The position numbers and the translations under genes are program-made. Below are positions 1 through 6,833 of a DNA stretch of 7,372 bases, in pieces. Source of the DNA: an uncultured Verrucomicrobiota bacterium (GTDB lineage Bacteria; Verrucomicrobiota; Kiritimatiellia; CAIVKH01); contig CALBHI010000289.1 of the NCBI GenBank assembly GCA_937894535.1, forward strand, positions 1-7,372. The letters run 5' to 3'. Below the pieces are notes generated by a model, which worked only from the letters and a program-made list of their open reading frames with translations, searched no databases and had not been told where the DNA came from. Each line of letters opens with the position of its first letter. Position 1 is the first letter of the stretch.

Positions 1-784
1 CGACTTCCTTGATGAACTTCGCGGCGACCGGCGTGCCGTTTTCATCGGAGATGCCCTCCGACCCCGCGACCATGCAGCGGCCGTACTTCTTGACCACCGC
101 CTGCACGTCGGCGACGAACTTCTCGGTGGAGAACGGACGTTCCGGCAGGTAGATCAGGTGCGGTCCGTCGTCGGGATACACGCGGGCCAGTGCGGCGGCC
201 GCGGTCAGGAAGCCGGCATGGCGGCCCATGATGATGTTTATCTTCACGCCGGGCAGGGCGCGGTTGTCGAGGTTGTCACCCATGAACGCCTGGGCGACGA
301 AGCGGGCGCCGCTGCCGAAGCCGGGGGTGTGGTCGTTTTCCTTGAGGTCGTTGTCGATCGTCTTGCAGATGTGGTAGCACTGCATCTGGTAGCCATACTT
401 CTTGGCTTCCTCGTTGATGATGTGCGTGGTCTCGGCCGAGTCGTTGCCGCCGATGTAGAAGAAGTAGCGGATGTTGTACTTCTGCAGGACCTTGAAGATG
501 GCGACGCAATCTTCCGGGGTCGGCTTCTTGCGAACCGAGCCGAGCATGGAGGAGGGGGTGTTGGCGACTTCTTCGAGGGTCTTGGCGCTCTCCTTGGCGA
601 GGTCGATGAAGTTCTCGTCGAGGATGCCCTTGATGCCGTGGAGGGAGCCATAGATCTTCTTGATCTGGGCCTTGTGCTTCTTCGCCTCGACGACCGCGCC
701 GATCAGGCTCTGGTTGATGACCATGGTCGGACCGCCGCTCTGGGCGATCAACATGTTGCCGACGACTTTCTTCGCTGTTGCCAT
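1..784 (-). CDS. pfp: Pyrophosphate-type 6-phosphofructokinase, N-terminal 261 residues (3' end outside window)
   Basis: This enzyme phosphorylates fructose 6-phosphate to fructose 1,6-bisphosphate in cytoplasmic glycolysis, probably with pyrophosphate as phosphoryl donor, which makes the step reversible. I translated it from the ATG at 784-782; the frame stays open to the left edge. Visible family motifs are the phosphate-binding loop SGGPT (16-20), GGNDS (112-116), KTIDNDL (141-147), MGRHAGFLT (186-194), the substrate-binding PE (214-215) and GSEG (241-244). Asp115 in GGNDS and Lys141 in KTIDND occupy the positions that are Gly in ATP-dependent E. coli PfkA (GGDGS, GTIDND). In the known family this pair marks PPi users. 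Asn114 replaces the usual Asp before it; I recall GGNDS from some related enzymes. The start is supported by GAGAGG at 795-790, five bases upstream. The gene is divergent from the epimerase. Family members are usually around 400 residues, so roughly 140 are missing here. Family is very sure; PPi use is likely but untested. Confidence 0.95.
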   Translation of the reverse strand, partial: MATAKKVVGNMLIAQSGGPTMVINQSLIGAVVEAKKHKAQIKKIYGSLHGIKGILDENFIDLAKESAKTLEEVANTPSSMLGSVRKKPTPEDCVAIFKVLQKYNIRYFFYIGGNDSAETTHIINEEAKKYGYQMQCYHICKTIDNDLKENDHTPGFGSGARFVAQAFMGDNLDNRALPGVKINIIMGRHAGFLTAAAALARVYPDDGPHLIYLPERPFSTEKFVADVQAVVKKYGRCMVAGSEGISDENGTPVAAKFIKEV

Positions 785-821
785 ACGTTCCTCTCAACGG
801 TTGTGGGTTAAAAACAGGCCG

Positions 822-849
822 AATGTAGCGAAAACCACCGTCACTGCAA
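822..849 (-). promoter_or_regulatory. Candidate sigma70-type promoter for the phosphofructokinase gene
   Basis: On the minus strand TTGCAG (849-844) and TACATT (827-822) are separated by 16 bases. The first matches the -35 consensus at three of six positions and the second matches the -10 consensus at four of six. A start near 815 would give a leader of about 30 bases ending at the GAGAGG ribosome-binding site. This is the best pair I could find in the divergent spacer on this strand, but a match of this quality can arise by chance. Confidence 0.35.
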
Positions 850-947
850 GCGTGTTGTCGGTCAGGCTTTCCCCGGTTTGTGCGGCGGGGTGGGGGAAGG
901 CCGCGCTTCCCGGTTGATTCCGCCGTGGAAATCGCCAGAGTAGCGGC

Positions 948-2015
948 ATGAGGAAGGTGCTGGTAACCGGCAGCAGTGGCCTGATCGGCTCGGCCTGCGT
1001 GGCGTTGTTCGATGGTGACGGCTGGGAGGTCCACGGCGTGGACAACAACCAGCGCCGCGCCTTTTTCGGCCCCGAGGGTGACACCCGCCACAACCTCGCC
1101 CGCCTTCACCGGTTGGCCCCCCGGTTCCGCCACCACGACCTCGACATCCGCGACCGCGCCGGGGTGCTGGACCTTGTCGCCACCGTGCGCCCCGATTACG
1201 TGATCCATTGCGCCGCCCAGCCCAGCCACGACCTCGCCGCCTCGCGTCCGTTCGAGGACTTCGACATCAACGCCACCGGGACGCTGAACCTGCTCGAGGC
1301 GGTGCGGCAGGCTGCTCCCGAAGCCCCCTTCGCCCATGTCAGCACCAACAAGGTGTACGGCGACGCCCCGAACGAGATCGCCCTGCGCGAACTCCCCACC
1401 CGCTATGATTACGCCGATCCCGCCTACGCCGACGGCATCGACGAAACCATGCGCATCGACCGCAGCAAGCACAGCCTGTTCGGGGCGAGCAAACTCGCCG
1501 CCGACATCCTTGTCCAGGAATACGGCCGCTACTTCGGCCTGCGCACCGCCTGCTTCCGTGGCGGTTGCCTGACCGGCCCCGCCCATGCCGCGGTGGAGCT
1601 GCACGGATTCCTCGCTTACCTCGTCACCTGCTGCCGCACCGGCCGCCGCTACCGGATCTTCGGCCACCAAGGCAAGCAGGTGCGCGACAACATCCACGCC
1701 GCCGACGTGGCCAGCCTGTTCGCTCATTACGTGGAAGCTCCGCGCGTCGGCGAGGTCTACAACCTCGGCGGTGGACGGGCCAACAGTGTCTCCCTGCTTG
1801 AGGCGATCACCCGCGCCGAGGCCGCCACCGGTCGCACCCTCGCCACCGAGTACATCGACACTCCGCGCGCCGGCGACCACATCTGCTACATCACCAACCT
1901 CGCCAAACTCCGATCCCACTTTCCCGGGTGGGACGTCACCCGCTCCCTCGACGCCATCGTCGAGGAAATCGCCGCCGCACCCCTGTCCGACACCCCGCCT
2001 CCCCCGGCGAATTAA
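948..2015 (+). CDS. NAD-dependent epimerase/dehydratase, CDP-tyvelose (CDP-paratose) epimerase-like extended SDR
   Basis: This is a 355-residue cytoplasmic sugar-nucleotide enzyme of the extended short-chain dehydrogenase fold. The Rossmann motif TGSSGLIG (7-14) with Asp32 at the end of the second strand indicates NAD binding. Further landmarks are DIRD (66-69), HCAAQPSHD (87-95), NATGTLNLLEAVRQ (108-121), the STNKVYGD strand (132-139), RGGCLTGP (204-211) and GKQVRDNIHAADV (242-254). NLLEAVRQ, STNKVYGD and GKQVRD match the pattern of CDP-paratose 2-epimerase (Tyv/RfbE), which makes the O-antigen sugar tyvelose. The usual catalytic YxxxK reads F178-G-A-S-K182, so the tyrosine is missing while the lysine is kept. 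The true substrate is therefore unknown; a related epimerase, dehydratase or reductase is possible. The start has only a weak upstream AGAG (937-940), but the Rossmann loop begins correctly right after it. The gene points away from the phosphofructokinase and is followed by a new promoter, so it is probably transcribed alone. I saw no convincing promoter for it in the 163-base spacer. Confidence 0.88.
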   Translation: MRKVLVTGSSGLIGSACVALFDGDGWEVHGVDNNQRRAFFGPEGDTRHNLARLHRLAPRFRHHDLDIRDRAGVLDLVATVRPDYVIHCAAQPSHDLAASRPFEDFDINATGTLNLLEAVRQAAPEAPFAHVSTNKVYGDAPNEIALRELPTRYDYADPAYADGIDETMRIDRSKHSLFGASKLAADILVQEYGRYFGLRTACFRGGCLTGPAHAAVELHGFLAYLVTCCRTGRRYRIFGHQGKQVRDNIHAADVASLFAHYVEAPRVGEVYNLGGGRANSVSLLEAITRAEAATGRTLATEYIDTPRAGDHICYITNLAKLRSHFPGWDVTRSLDAIVEEIAAAPLSDTPPPPAN

Positions 2016-2020
2016 AACGT

Positions 2021-2049
2021 TTAACAAGCGCGCCTGTTTGGATTATGTT
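2021..2049 (+). promoter_or_regulatory. Sigma70-type promoter for the GH31 gene
   Basis: TTAACA (2021-2026) matches the -35 consensus at five of six positions. TATGTT (2044-2049) matches the -10 consensus at four of six, with the optimal 17-base spacer. It begins six bases after the epimerase stop codon, in an AT-rich island within otherwise GC-rich DNA. The expected transcription start near 2056 gives a leader of about 80 bases. The 8-base palindrome AAACGTTT (2015-2022) overlaps the first two bases of the -35 and could be an operator or be chance. No intrinsic terminator separates the epimerase gene from this promoter, so some read-through is possible. Confidence 0.6.
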
Positions 2050-2120
2050 TAGCGGACGGTGCTTTACGTAACTCCGCACAGGGCGGGTGGAAACGCCGAT
2101 GGAATCGCGCTGGCGAGCAG

Positions 2121-2127
2121 AAAGAGG
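2121..2127 (+). promoter_or_regulatory. Ribosome-binding site that decides the GH31 start
   Basis: AAAGAGG ends eight bases before the ATG at 2136, an ideal distance. An in-frame GTG at 2130 would lie only two bases after it. The ATG is therefore the better start, and it gives a signal peptide beginning MGVFTGRIVK. Confidence 0.7.
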
Positions 2128-2135
2128 TCGTGGTT

Positions 2136-5100
2136 ATGGGTGTTTTCACGGGTCGCATCGTTAAACCGCTTTTGTGCATCTTCTTGTCGTGCTGGAGTTT
2201 GGCCGAGGTCCGGGCCGCCGTGGTCAATGCCGGCAACGTAACCGGGGTCAGCATCACCACCAATTCCGCCAACGGCAACCTGACCTACTCGTTTGCCCTG
2301 AGCGGCGGCGGTTCGTCGGAAATCACCGTCTACGCCCCGGACGTGATCCGCGTGAATTACCACTGGGCCGGTCCGTTTGACACCGCGCAGCCGATGATCG
2401 CCAAGCCGCTGACCAATTGGAGCAGCACCGCCTCGTCGCTGTCCGACCTGGGTTCGACCTACGTCATCGCCACCACCCAGCTCGATGTCGAGATCGTTAA
2501 GTCCCCGTATAAAGTGCACTTCAAATCGAAGGGTGGCTTTTACCTGCTGCAGGACGACTTCACCGAACGCGATGCCGACTACAACTACACCGGGCAGCGC
2601 GGCACCGGATCGTCGAAGCTCAAGAACCGGAAGATCTTCCCGGCCAACCAGGCGATCTTCGGCCTCGGCGAATACGGCGGACCCATGAACCGCCGCGGAC
2701 GCGAGTTGGATATCTGGAACACCGCCACCTACAACTGGGGCGAGTTCACCAACCCGACCTACATGATGATCCCGTTCTACTACGGCATGCAACCGGCATC
2801 CGGCGGAAACCCGGCCTTCGTGTACGGCGTGTTCCTGAACAACCCTTGCCGTCCGCTCTTCAAGTTCGGCACCGAGACCGGTGACCGCTATTCGTTCCAG
2901 ATGGGCGATGGACGCCTCGACTATTTCTTCTTCGGCGGTTCCTCCGCGCACAGTTTCCCGAAGGTGATCGACCGCTTTTCCGAACTCACCGGCCGCCCGA
3001 CCTTCCTGCCCAAGTGGGGCATCGGCCACCACCTCTCCCGGTTCAGCTACGACAACCAGAACTGGGTTGAATACATCGCCAACGAAGCCACCGCCACGGA
3101 TATTCCGCTCGATGCCGTGTACCTCGACATCGACTACATGGATGCCAACGCCGACGGCAACATCGGCGACGGTCAGTTGCGCCAGTTGACCTTTAACTCC
3201 AAGTTCCCCAATCCCGCCTCGATGATCACCTACTGCCAGACCCGCGGCGTCAAGGTCGTCCCGCTGATCGAGCCCTGGCTCATCCCCGGCGATGTCCTCC
3301 ATACCGAGGCGAACAACAACCTGCACTTCATCAAGGACAACGCCGGCAACACCGTCACCCGCGGCATCTACGTCGGCAATGTCTCCTGGTTCGACTATTC
3401 CAGCACGCCGATGAACGAGTGGTGGGCCCGCAAGATCACCAACTGGTTCCACCAGGTTCCCATGGACGGCATCTGGAACGACCTGACCGAACCCGAGGGC
3501 GGCGACCAGATCCCGCACAACGCGCTGCTTTGGGTGGACGGCCAGTTCGGCACCTCGAACACCGACTCCCGCCGTTTCTGGTCGAACGAACGCAACTACT
3601 TCGGCCTGCGCTGCGCTCGCCAGAGCTACAACGCGATGCTCGACCGCGCGCCGAACAAACGTCCCTTCGTGCTCAGCCGCTCGGGCAATGCGGGCCTGCA
3701 GCGTTTCGGCGTGAGCTGGAGCGGCGACACCCGCGCCGACTGGTTTTACCACCGCGCCACCATCCGTTTCGGCATGGGTGCGATGATCGCCGGGGCGGCC
3801 TGGTACGGCAACGACGTCGGCGGTTTCGCCGGCACCGCCTCCCCGGAGCTGATGGTCCGCTCCACCGAGGCCAACTGCCTGACCCCGTTCTTCCGCAACC
3901 ACTGCGACAAGAGCGCCGCCAACCGCGAACCCTGGCGCTTCGATGAACCGTTCCGCAGCATGCAGCGCGAACTGATCAAGTTCCGCTACCGCCTGATGCC
4001 TTACTTCTACACCCTGGCCTATGAGTCCACGATCACCGGCGAGCCGATGAACGTGCCGCCGGCCTTCGACTACTACACCGACGCGAACACCCACGGAGAG
4101 CAGAGCGATTACAATTTCCTCGTCGGCGACTACATCCTCGCCGCCCCGGTTTACGCCCAAGGCGCCAGCACCCGCCAGGTCTATCTCCCCTTCAAGGAAG
4201 GCATCCACTGGTACTACTGGCACAACAACGCACGCCACGAGGGCGGCCAGACCGTCACCGTCAATGCCCCGCTCGGCACCCTCCCGCTGTTCGTCCGCTC
4301 CGGCGCGATCATTCCGATGGGCCCTTCGATGCAGTACGCCAACCAGTTCAAGGCCCCGTGGATGGACATCAACTGCTGGCCCGACGGCCAGAGCGAGTTC
4401 ACCCTGTTCGAGGACGACGGCGAGACTTGGAACTACCAGGGCAACGGCTATTCCAAGCGCCGCATGGTCAGCAACCGCACCGCCGCCTTCTGGGACTTTA
4501 CCATCGAGGCCAAGCAGGGCACCTACAACACCGGCACCCGCGACTTCTATGTGTATTGCTACAACCCCGGCACGAACGTGGTGAAGAGCGTACGGCTGAA
4601 CGGGGCCGCCCTGCCGCAGCTGGCGAACTTCGACGACGGCCCGCAAGGCTGGCGGATGGCCGACGGCCGCATCGGGGTGAAACTGCCCGACACCGGCACC
4701 GAGGCGGCGATCCGCGTGACCTTCGCCGATGTCGAGGATTCGCTGCAGTTCGAGTGGCCGACCTACGCGCTGCCCGAGAACAGTGCCTTCCTCCGCGCCT
4801 ACGTGACCCGCGTGGGCAGCGCGACCGGTTCGGTAAACGTCGCCTTCGCCACCGCGAACGGCACCGCCACCGCCGGCGCAGACTATGTCGCCACCAACGG
4901 CACGCTGTCGTGGACGGCCGGCGACCTCGCCGCGAAGTACATCGATGTCGTGCTGTCCGACGACGCGATCTACGAAGGCAACGAGACCTTTACCATCCAG
5001 GTGAGCAACCCGGTCGGCGCGGTGCTCGGCACGCCTTCTGTTACCACCGTCACCATCCAGGAAAACGAGGCGGTCCCGCCCGCCCTCGTCGTGACCAACC

Positions 5101-6359
5101 CCGCCAACGGCACGGTCGTCGCCAGTAGCGTTTCCAACATCACCGTGCAGGGCGTCGCCAACGCACTCGAATGGACCGGACTCCGCTGGAGCAACAGCCT
5201 GACCGGCGCGTCCGGATCGGCCCCGATCGCCTTCTACTGGTCCATCCCCGACGTCGCGCTCGCCGCCGGCACGAACCTGATCACCGTCACCGCCACCAAT
5301 GCCGGCTCCGCCGTGCTCGCCCGCGACAGCGGCACCAACGCGGCTTATGCCGATGGCTGGGCCACCAACGACAACGGCGGCTTTGGCTGGGGCCCGTGGG
5401 TGATCTACACCAGTTCGACCGACCCGAACCGCAACGGCCGCTTCATGGCTGACGTCGCGGCCGTGAATATCGGCCGCCCCGCCTGGGGCCTCTACGCCAA
5501 CCAGGGCAACCTGTCCGAAGCCAAACGGCAACTGACCAACACCCTCGCGGTCGGCCAGACCGTTTCGGTCAGCATGGACAACGGATTCCTCGACGCGGGT
5601 GCCGGCACCGGCGTGGCCTTGCAGAACGCCAACGGCGTCACCCTCTGGGAGTTCTTCTTTAACGGTGGCGACACCTATTACAGCATCAGCGGCGGTACCA
5701 CCGATGTCGGCTGGACCAGCGGCGGCATCGATGTGTCGTTCACCCTGACCAGTTCGAATACCTACCGGGCCTTGATCACCCCCTTGGGCGGCAACACCCG
5801 CACCAACACCGGCAACCTGATCTCCGCCGAAGACACGAATATCCGTCTCTTCCGCGCCTGGAACTTCAACGCCGGTTCCGGCTCCGACTACGACTTCTTC
5901 TTCAACAACCTCGCCCTCAGCGGCACCGCGGGCGGCGCGACCAGCGCCGTGGTTTCGGTCGTGCGCGGCGGCGAAGGCCAGATCCCGCCGGCCTGGCGCG
6001 CCCAGTACAACCTCGTCGGCCCGAATTCCGGCGACAACGAGGACATGGATGGCGACGGCGCGAGCAACCTCGACGAATACATCGCCGATTCAAACCCGAC
6101 CAACAGCGCCTCGTTCTTCGGCCGCGTCGGCGCGCCCGACACCACCCCCGCCACCGGCGTGGTCGTGACCGTGATGATCCAGGCCCCGACCACCAACAGC
6201 CGCCTCTATGACCTCTCGTACAACGCCGACCTGATGGGCGACACCTGGACGCCGCTCGGCCTGAACGTGCCCGGCGCGACGAACGGCGGAGCCGTCATGC
6301 TCAACGTCACCAACAACGGTTCCGGCGGCCACTACCGCGCCCGGGTGTTCCTGCCGTGA
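2136..6359 (+). CDS. Secreted multi-domain glycoside hydrolase family 31 (alpha-glucosidase/alpha-xylosidase-type)
   Basis: A 1407-residue exported retaining alpha-glycosidase. Residues 1-27 form a signal peptide (R7 and K10, hydrophobic core 11-22, probable cleavage after VRA27). The GH31 N-terminal beta-sandwich spans about 40-280. The (beta/alpha)8 barrel starts at FLPKWGIGHHLSRF (290-303). The nucleophile is Asp449 in GIWNDLTEP, the likely acid/base is Asp531 in WSGDT, and YGNDVGGF (557-564) is the conserved barrel motif. C-terminal sandwiches cover about 630-865, including LPLFVRSGAIIPMGP (716-730) and LFEDDGETW (757-765). Then come a Calx-beta domain (about 868-979, with DYV and DDAIYEGNE), an Ig-like repeat (982-1055), a jelly-roll-like domain (1060-1264), a calcium loop (1303-1314) and a C-terminal module (1336-1407) ending YRARVFLP. 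GH31 enzymes without extras are usually 600-900 residues, so about 540 residues here are accessory. Substrate cannot be read from sequence: alpha-glucosidase, alpha-xylosidase or transglucosylase remain open. It has its own promoter and overlaps the next gene by four bases. GH31 identity is very sure. Confidence 0.95.
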   Translation: MGVFTGRIVKPLLCIFLSCWSLAEVRAAVVNAGNVTGVSITTNSANGNLTYSFALSGGGSSEITVYAPDVIRVNYHWAGPFDTAQPMIAKPLTNWSSTASSLSDLGSTYVIATTQLDVEIVKSPYKVHFKSKGGFYLLQDDFTERDADYNYTGQRGTGSSKLKNRKIFPANQAIFGLGEYGGPMNRRGRELDIWNTATYNWGEFTNPTYMMIPFYYGMQPASGGNPAFVYGVFLNNPCRPLFKFGTETGDRYSFQMGDGRLDYFFFGGSSAHSFPKVIDRFSELTGRPTFLPKWGIGHHLSRFSYDNQNWVEYIANEATATDIPLDAVYLDIDYMDANADGNIGDGQLRQLTFNSKFPNPASMITYCQTRGVKVVPLIEPWLIPGDVLHTEANNNLHFIKDNAGNTVTRGIYVGNVSWFDYSSTPMNEWWARKITNWFHQVPMDGIWNDLTEPEGGDQIPHNALLWVDGQFGTSNTDSRRFWSNERNYFGLRCARQSYNAMLDRAPNKRPFVLSRSGNAGLQRFGVSWSGDTRADWFYHRATIRFGMGAMIAGAAWYGNDVGGFAGTASPELMVRSTEANCLTPFFRNHCDKSAANREPWRFDEPFRSMQRELIKFRYRLMPYFYTLAYESTITGEPMNVPPAFDYYTDANTHGEQSDYNFLVGDYILAAPVYAQGASTRQVYLPFKEGIHWYYWHNNARHEGGQTVTVNAPLGTLPLFVRSGAIIPMGPSMQYANQFKAPWMDINCWPDGQSEFTLFEDDGETWNYQGNGYSKRRMVSNRTAAFWDFTIEAKQGTYNTGTRDFYVYCYNPGTNVVKSVRLNGAALPQLANFDDGPQGWRMADGRIGVKLPDTGTEAAIRVTFADVEDSLQFEWPTYALPENSAFLRAYVTRVGSATGSVNVAFATANGTATAGADYVATNGTLSWTAGDLAAKYIDVVLSDDAIYEGNETFTIQVSNPVGAVLGTPSVTTVTIQENEAVPPALVVTNPANGTVVASSVSNITVQGVANALEWTGLRWSNSLTGASGSAPIAFYWSIPDVALAAGTNLITVTATNAGSAVLARDSGTNAAYADGWATNDNGGFGWGPWVIYTSSTDPNRNGRFMADVAAVNIGRPAWGLYANQGNLSEAKRQLTNTLAVGQTVSVSMDNGFLDAGAGTGVALQNANGVTLWEFFFNGGDTYYSISGGTTDVGWTSGGIDVSFTLTSSNTYRALITPLGGNTRTNTGNLISAEDTNIRLFRAWNFNAGSGSDYDFFFNNLALSGTAGGATSAVVSVVRGGEGQIPPAWRAQYNLVGPNSGDNEDMDGDGASNLDEYIADSNPTNSASFFGRVGAPDTTPATGVVVTVMIQAPTTNSRLYDLSYNADLMGDTWTPLGLNVPGATNGGAVMLNVTNNGSGGHYRARVFLP

Positions 6360-6799
6360 CGCCGCGTACCCGCACCGTTGCGCTCGGCCTCGCCGCGCTG
6401 GTCCTCGTGGCCGGCGCGGTCTGGTGGTTGCGTCCGCGCGGCGTGATGCCGCTCGATGCCCCGACCTTGGAGGCATTTCAGGAGGCGAACAGCCGGGCCA
6501 TGCTGAAGTTGCAGGGCAAACTGGACGGCCGTTCGTTTTACGAGGTCACGGCCGACGGGTTTCGCCGTGCGGTGGCCGACCTCGGGTACGATCCCGACCT
6601 GACCCTGTTGCATTGGATGTCGCCGGAGTTCCGCACCGAAGCGGCCGCCGATCCGGTCCGGTCCACCGACCTGATCCGTCTCACCGAAGCGCAACTCCGC
6701 CTCGCCCTCGCCGACGGTGCCCCGGACGACGAGTTCGAGCAAGCGATCCGCCTCCACAACGCCGAGGTCCAGACCGCCGCCCGCGCCCGCCGTCCATAA
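6356..6799 (+). CDS. Small single-pass membrane protein of unknown function, translationally coupled to GH31
   Basis: I do not recognise this 147-residue protein. Its GTG start overlaps the TGA of the GH31 gene in the sequence GTGA, the classic arrangement for translation by re-initiation, and there is no ribosome-binding site of its own. Residues 1-7 are positively charged (R4, R6) and residues 8-25 are strongly hydrophobic, ending VWWL with RPR just after. It could be a signal anchor or an uncleaved export signal. Because positive charge flanks both ends, topology is uncertain. The rest (26-147) is soluble, rich in Asp, Glu, Arg and Ala and likely helical, with a possible helix at 36-57 and another at 105-145, and no cysteines. 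A later start such as Met31 would remove the membrane segment, so I prefer the GTG. The coupling suggests a role with the GH31 enzyme, but no function can be named. It reads through in one GC-rich frame with a clean stop at 6797-6799, and I think it is a real gene. Confidence 0.75.
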   Translation: MTPRTRTVALGLAALVLVAGAVWWLRPRGVMPLDAPTLEAFQEANSRAMLKLQGKLDGRSFYEVTADGFRRAVADLGYDPDLTLLHWMSPEFRTEAAADPVRSTDLIRLTEAQLRLALADGAPDDEFEQAIRLHNAEVQTAARARRP

Positions 6800-6833
6800 T
6801 TCCTACCTGGCATCGCCATCTCACTCCGGCGAA

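Noticed and set aside
158..811. Plus-strand open frame of 217 codons at the left end
   Set aside because: It is the codon-aligned mirror of the phosphofructokinase coding sequence and has no motif of its own.
894..911. Intrinsic terminator in the divergent spacer
   Set aside because: The stem is not followed by a T run on either strand, and no gene ends here.
276..2027. Minus-strand open frame of 583 codons across the epimerase, the divergent spacer and part of the phosphofructokinase gene
   Set aside because: It is a codon-aligned shadow of the epimerase and then reads a wrong frame of the phosphofructokinase gene. Both real proteins have clear motifs.
2169..2192. Possible lipoprotein signal in the GH31 leader (FLSC, Cys19)
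   Set aside because: The residue three before Cys is Phe and the run does not fit a normal lipobox well. A signal peptidase I site after VRA27 fits better.
2059..2241. Short upstream reading frame before GH31 starting at GTG 2059
   Set aside because: No ribosome-binding site, overlaps the signal-peptide coding region out of frame, and has no recognisable protein features.
2064..5531. An antisense open frame of 1155 codons opposite the GH31 gene
   Set aside because: Its codons lie exactly opposite the GH31 codons, so it stays open simply because TTA, CTA and TCA codons are absent from this part of a GC-rich gene. The predicted protein is Val/Gly/Ala-rich with no recognisable motif, while the sense strand has a full GH31 protein.
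948..6799. Polysaccharide-utilisation locus or surface-sugar gene cluster
   Set aside because: Only one glycosidase and one epimerase are present, under separate promoters, with no SusC/D pair, transporter, regulator or glycosyltransferase in view.
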